Source: an uncultured Prosthecobacter sp. (GTDB taxonomy: Bacteria; Verrucomicrobiota; Verrucomicrobiia; Verrucomicrobiales; Verrucomicrobiaceae). From it: DNA of 9,432 nucleotides. The translations under genes were made by a program, and so were the position numbers. The stretch is from positions 1 to 9,432 of the forward strand of contig CANNUR010000105.1 of NCBI GenBank assembly GCA_947523045.1. Reading direction: 5' to 3'. Of the stretch, positions 6,801 through 9,432 are shown in pieces; positions within the stretch are counted from its first letter, which is position 1, and each line of letters starts with the position of its first letter. The notes beneath the pieces are model-generated. The model made no database searches. It had not been told where the DNA came from and was given only the letters and a program-made list of their open reading frames with translations.

Positions 6801-9432
6801 CCCGAGGATGGATCCGAGCTCTGGCGCAGCGACGGCACGCCAATGGGCACCTACCGGGTTGCGGACATCTATTCCGGCAGCACAAGCTCGAACATTGTAG
6901 GCATGACGGAAATGCAGGGGGCCCTGTTCTTTCGGGCCACCGACGCCAACTACGGTGCGGAACTTTGGAAGAGTGATCCCAACTCTGGCACTTTCCTCGT
7001 CAAGGACATCGCTCCTGGCTCTGGCGATTCCTACCCATCGAATCTGACGCCGGTGAATGCCACGCTGTTTTTCTCGGCCTCGATCAGCGGCGAAGGCATT
7101 GAATTGTGGAAATCGGACGGGACGGAGGAGGGCACCGTGCGGGTGAAGGACATCTACCCGGGTAGCAGCAGCTCGAGCCCGGGCAATTTTCTTGCGCTGG
7201 GCGGCGCCCTCTATTTCACGGCCAACGATGGTCCAAACGGCACGGAATTGTGGAAGAGCGACGGCACCGCGGCGGGCACGGTGATGGTCAAGGACATCAA
7301 TCCCGGCAGCAGTTCATCGTCCCCCATGGGTTTGGTGGCCATGAAGGGCATGCTGTACTTCCGCGCCACGACAACGGACGCGGGCTACGAACTCTGGCGC
7401 AGCGACGGCACCGCGGCGGGCACGGTGATGGTCAAGGATCTGCAGCCGAGCACGGGCAGCGGTCTTTCGGCCACGCCCTATGTCCACAACGGCCGGCTGT
7501 TCTTCGCCGGCAGCGATGGGGCTCAGGGCGCGGAGCTGTGGACCAGCGACGGCACGGAGGCCGGCACGGTTCTGGTGAAGGATCTCTATGAGGGAACCAG
7601 CAGCTCGACGCCACAGTTGTTCATCCCCTTGGGTGAGCAACTCCTGTTTAGCGCCTTTACGGCACTGGGTCGGGAACTCTGGAGGACCGATGGCACGGTG
7701 GAGGGCACGGTTCTGGTGAAGGACATTTCTCCCGGCAGTGGCAGCGCGCAACCTTCGGCCATGACCGACATTGGCAGTTGCATCCTGTTCTCCGCGGATG
7801 ACGGTCTCAACGGCCCTGAGCTCTGGCGCAGCGACGGCACTGAGGCCGGCACGTGGATGGTGAAGGACGGCAATCCGAATGCGGTGGCCAGCACAACCTT
7901 CGGCACCTTTCGCGATATCGCAGGCACGCTGTACTTCGGCGCCCACAACGGCACCCTTGGCATGGAACTCTGGCGCAGCGACGGCACGGCGGAGGGCACG
8001 ACGATGGTGCGGGATCTCCTTTCAGGCACCGGTTCTTCCTCTCCCGCCAACATGACGGCCCTGCCGGGAGGTTTGGTCTTTACGGCGTCCACATCGTCCT
8101 ATGGCATTGAACCCCATGTCTCCGACGGCACGGTCAACGGCACGAAACTGCTGCTGGACATCTATCCCGGCTCGTTCTCCTCCTCGACCAATCACCTGTT
8201 CAGGCTTGGCAACGGGGTCTTCTTCACCGCCAACAACGGCACGACTGGCAGCGAGTTGTGGAAAACCGATGGCACGACGGAAGGCACGGTCTTGGTGAAG
8301 AACATCAGTTCCGGCGTGTATCCGTCAAGCCCGGCGAATTTCTGCGATCTCAACGGGGTGCTCCACTTCACCGCCACCAACGGCACCCAGGGCACCGAGC
8401 TGTGGCGCAGCGATGGCACGGCGACCGGCACCTACATGGTCAAGGACATCGCCCCCGGGTACTCCTACTCGTCGCCAGAGGCGTTGACCGCCATCGAAGG
8501 CCTGCTCTACTTCCGCGCCGTTGACAGTGCCGGGAACGAATTGTGGCGGAGTGACGGCACGACGGAAGGTACCGTCAGGGTCGCGGATCTTGACCCGGGC
8601 AGTGGCAGTTCCATCCCCGATCAATTCACATTCTGGAACGGCAAAGTCTACTTCGTCGCCAGGAACAGCGCCGTCGGCATGGAATTGTGGCAAACCGATG
8701 GCACGACGGCGGGCACGGTGCTGGTCAAGGACATCGAGCCCGGGGCGTCCTCCGCCAGGATCAGCGGACTGACCGCCTTGCCGAACGGCCTGGTTTTTTC
8801 GGCGAGCTCGCTCGGCACCAACGACGAGATCTGGCGCAGCGACGGCACGGCGGAAGGCACGGTTCAGCTCAAGGAGATTTACCCCGGGGTGACCAGTTCT
8901 GCCGCGACGCAGTTCACCAAGCTTGGGATACACGCCTACTTCCGCGCTACCGATCCCGTCCATGGCACGGAGCTCTGGCGTACCGACGGCACTTCGGAAG
9001 GCACGGAGTTGGTCGCCGATCTCTACCCGGGCAACTTTGGCTCCAATCCCGCCAACCTGACGGTTTCCGGGTCGCGACTCTTCTTCACCGCCACCCATCC
9101 CGAACTCGGTGTCCAGCTCTTCCATGTCGAGGGGGTTTTCCCACCGGCACTGGCGGTTGAGCAACCGGTCGGCACGCCACGTGGGCCTGGTGCGGCCATC
9201 GACCTTGGCGAGGCCTTTCAAGGCTTCGGTCGCCTGCATGAGTTGAGGCTTCGCAACGACGGAGATTTGCCCCTGGTTCTTGGCATCGCGACCGTCACGG
9301 GAACCGATGCTCTCTCCTTCAGCGTCGGCCATCCGGGCCAGACCACCCTGCAACCGGGTGAATCCACGCCCCTGATGCTGACGTTTCAACCCGATGGCGA
9401 GGGCACCAAAACCGCCCGATTGGAGATCCGCA
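3828..9432 (+). CDS. Giant secreted subtilisin-like (S8) protease with ELWxxDGT repeat array (3' partial)
   Basis: One frame stays open from ATG 3828 (after an in-frame TGA at 3810) to the right edge, giving at least 1868 residues with no stop in the window. Residues 9-30 (two Arg, then a hydrophobic stretch) form a signal peptide or membrane anchor, followed by a low-complexity Ala/Gly/Pro/Lys linker to about 90 and a propeptide-like region (90-190). The S8 domain spans about 192-540: GLWESGG at the first catalytic site (E211 where Asp is usual), DHATHVAGT with His239, a FFSNGN oxyanion-type segment (N355 or N357) and GTSMSTP with Ser474. Residues 548-683 resemble the KP-43-type C-terminal beta-sandwich (LVNDLNLTV, NVEQVLV). 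A BACON-like domain (687-792), a choice-of-anchor D domain (793-908), 17 ELWxxDGT units (949-1762) and a second choice-of-anchor D domain (from 1778) follow. It likely cleaves proteins outside the cytoplasm, if active. The ribosome binding site is weak; no closer in-frame ATG competes. The C-terminal sorting signal, if any, is off the edge. Confidence 0.9.
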   Translation, partial: MENGLPHSRIRFFWILLALSAGLGVWIWLAQHGAVSPEVAQHPRAARTGQAGKQAAKPKSAEPLAAIITSGGSGRAAKVTPAQPGRIPAQAAPANRSAGASGAPAGSLAELLAQPVDLTDPGKRAALVARVKALEEEERAAVQAKARQLGLPITGIGATGRPFVLRGFEGDTPLYEEPDNINAGISTAANRVRLTAPFQVDGAGLTFGLWESGGVPRLTHQEFGGKVTVRDSSISTTDHATHVAGTLAGLGVNPTAHGMAPAAAIHAYDSLNDVSEMLAAGAAVAGEAGKIQISNHSYGTRRGWYDDGVTWLGVFSDDGDRTNDVDYGFGRYDAAAATLDGMAYNLPYYLAFFSNGNMRSRGPPSAGVTWYQGYSGTARAYDPAQHPAGNGQYKAGYDTMDGRKTAKNILSIGAANDAVSAGQRHLPSSTIASFSSSGPTDDGRIKPDVVANGVSLTSAGVASDSSYYSSSGTSMSTPNAAGSAMLLVDLYQRRFPGQSMRASTLKGLILHTADDIGIPGPDYLYGWGLMNTEAAAKLIEKQAEGGSNPTLIENALSTVQPSQTYTFTWNGIDPIRVTLCWTDPPATSSSAHDLRSPALVNDLNLTVTAPGGATHLPFVMPYVGDWSVAKLTAPAERGVNHVDNVEQVLVESPPQPGVYTVTVNHAGSLTNGTQPYSVILSGGGVPDELQVMPIGGFVTSGDAGGPFTPVSKTYTLRNQSASAKAWTASVNQTWLSVSAAAGTVAAGGEAEVTVALSAAAADLPVGMHEGILTVVVGGQPFLRPVSLQVIGYPRLVVEHPEATVLANGDTLDFGSILSGARKTLRLAVRNTGKRTLNLGTLALTGPAAAECSVVLLGSPEVPAGDRVYVDWIFAPLTAGAKAATLHLPSDDAANTPLVVQMSGTGVPLAPPMQMATVINGLAAGISPSGTLSMGSYALFSASDLLAGTELWRSDGTPAGTFRLKDIAPGMDRGAPGSLLRLGDVAYFTASTPEDGSELWRSDGTPMGTYRVADIYSGSTSSNIVGMTEMQGALFFRATDANYGAELWKSDPNSGTFLVKDIAPGSGDSYPSNLTPVNATLFFSASISGEGIELWKSDGTEEGTVRVKDIYPGSSSSSPGNFLALGGALYFTANDGPNGTELWKSDGTAAGTVMVKDINPGSSSSSPMGLVAMKGMLYFRATTTDAGYELWRSDGTAAGTVMVKDLQPSTGSGLSATPYVHNGRLFFAGSDGAQGAELWTSDGTEAGTVLVKDLYEGTSSSTPQLFIPLGEQLLFSAFTALGRELWRTDGTVEGTVLVKDISPGSGSAQPSAMTDIGSCILFSADDGLNGPELWRSDGTEAGTWMVKDGNPNAVASTTFGTFRDIAGTLYFGAHNGTLGMELWRSDGTAEGTTMVRDLLSGTGSSSPANMTALPGGLVFTASTSSYGIEPHVSDGTVNGTKLLLDIYPGSFSSSTNHLFRLGNGVFFTANNGTTGSELWKTDGTTEGTVLVKNISSGVYPSSPANFCDLNGVLHFTATNGTQGTELWRSDGTATGTYMVKDIAPGYSYSSPEALTAIEGLLYFRAVDSAGNELWRSDGTTEGTVRVADLDPGSGSSIPDQFTFWNGKVYFVARNSAVGMELWQTDGTTAGTVLVKDIEPGASSARISGLTALPNGLVFSASSLGTNDEIWRSDGTAEGTVQLKEIYPGVTSSAATQFTKLGIHAYFRATDPVHGTELWRTDGTSEGTELVADLYPGNFGSNPANLTVSGSRLFFTATHPELGVQLFHVEGVFPPALAVEQPVGTPRGPGAAIDLGEAFQGFGRLHELRLRNDGDLPLVLGIATVTGTDALSFSVGHPGQTTLQPGESTPLMLTFQPDGEGTKTARLEIR
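6672..9113 (+). repeat. 17-unit in-frame tandem repeat coding ELWxxDGT modules
   Basis: Seventeen units begin with a codon for Glu at 6672, 6816, 6960, 7101, 7245, 7389, 7533, 7674, 7818, 7965, 8109, 8253, 8397, 8538, 8682, 8826 and 8970. Twelve of the 16 intervals are exactly 144 bases, three are 141 and one is 147, so the frame is never broken. A typical unit reads ELWRSDGT-x2-GT, then a VKDI-x-PGS segment, a Ser-rich turn, and a LYFxA strand near the end. This is the ELWxxDGT repeat family known from large secreted bacterial proteins. Unit 3 (SDPNSGT) and unit 11 (EPHVSDGT) have decayed cores, unit 16 has EIW, and an eighteenth vestige (QLFHVEG) starts in phase at 9114. The alternating short strands suggest a propeller-like or solenoid beta fold; this is inferred, and ligands are unknown. 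Confidence 0.93.
7257..7438 (+). repeat. Perfect 38-bp duplication in neighbouring units 5 and 6
   Basis: Bases 7257-7294 and 7401-7438 are identical over 38 positions, beginning AGCGACGGCACC and ending GTCAAGGA. Their offset is exactly one unit (144 bases). Other units encode similar residues with varied codons, so the match is at the DNA level and not only a result of protein conservation. It points to a recent unit duplication or gene conversion. A shorter 20-base match (GGCACGGTTCTGGTGAAGGA) links units 7 and 8. Confidence 0.85.

Noticed and set aside
6672..9113. Regular 144-base repeats considered as a CRISPR-like or non-coding satellite array
   Set aside because: The units differ in sequence, keep one open frame and encode a known protein repeat, so they are coding repeats.
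8325..9389. 354-codon open frame on the - strand over the repeat array
   Set aside because: Its apparent internal repeats (RRAIAAPQL-like) are the reverse reading of the 48-codon ELWxxDGT units. No independent coding signal is seen.

Overview
The window is GC-rich, densely coding bacterial DNA with three protein genes and no RNA genes, CRISPR arrays or insertion sequences that I can see. It fits a Verrucomicrobiota (PVC-group) genome. The evidence is large secreted proteins built from PPC, TIG, 'choice-of-anchor D' and ELWxxDGT modules, and an intergenic stretch with small hairpins and repeated CGCAGATG words of a kind I associate with that phylum. The phylum call is an inference; no marker gene is long enough to settle it by eye.

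Layout. Bases 2-952 (+) hold the 3' nine-tenths of tsaD, the housekeeping tRNA t6A-modification gene, cut by the left edge. Bases 953-1231 are a repeat-bearing spacer between convergent genes. Bases 1232-3622 (-) encode a 796-residue exported protein made of TIG-like and PPC beta-sandwich domains, with a large insertion inside the second PPC domain. Bases 3623-3827 are the shared upstream region of two divergent genes. From 3828 to the right edge (+) runs one uninterrupted reading frame of at least 1868 codons. It encodes an N-terminal signal or anchor segment, a propeptide-like region, a subtilisin-like (S8) protease domain, a KP-43-type beta-sandwich, a BACON-like domain, a choice-of-anchor D domain, 17 tandem ELWxxDGT repeats of about 48 residues, and the start of a second choice-of-anchor D domain. 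The stop codon lies beyond the window, so this gene is easily missed by ORF callers that need a stop.

How the genes relate. tsaD is a core cytoplasmic gene with no evident link to its neighbours. The two divergent genes both encode exported multi-domain beta-sandwich proteins and may be expressed together, but nothing in the sequence proves a joint function. The points most worth a second look are the very regular repeat array attached to a protease, the apparent Asp-to-Glu change at the first catalytic position of that protease, and a 38-bp perfect duplication within the array that suggests recent unit homogenisation. I found no sign of a defence system, biosynthetic cluster or mobile element.
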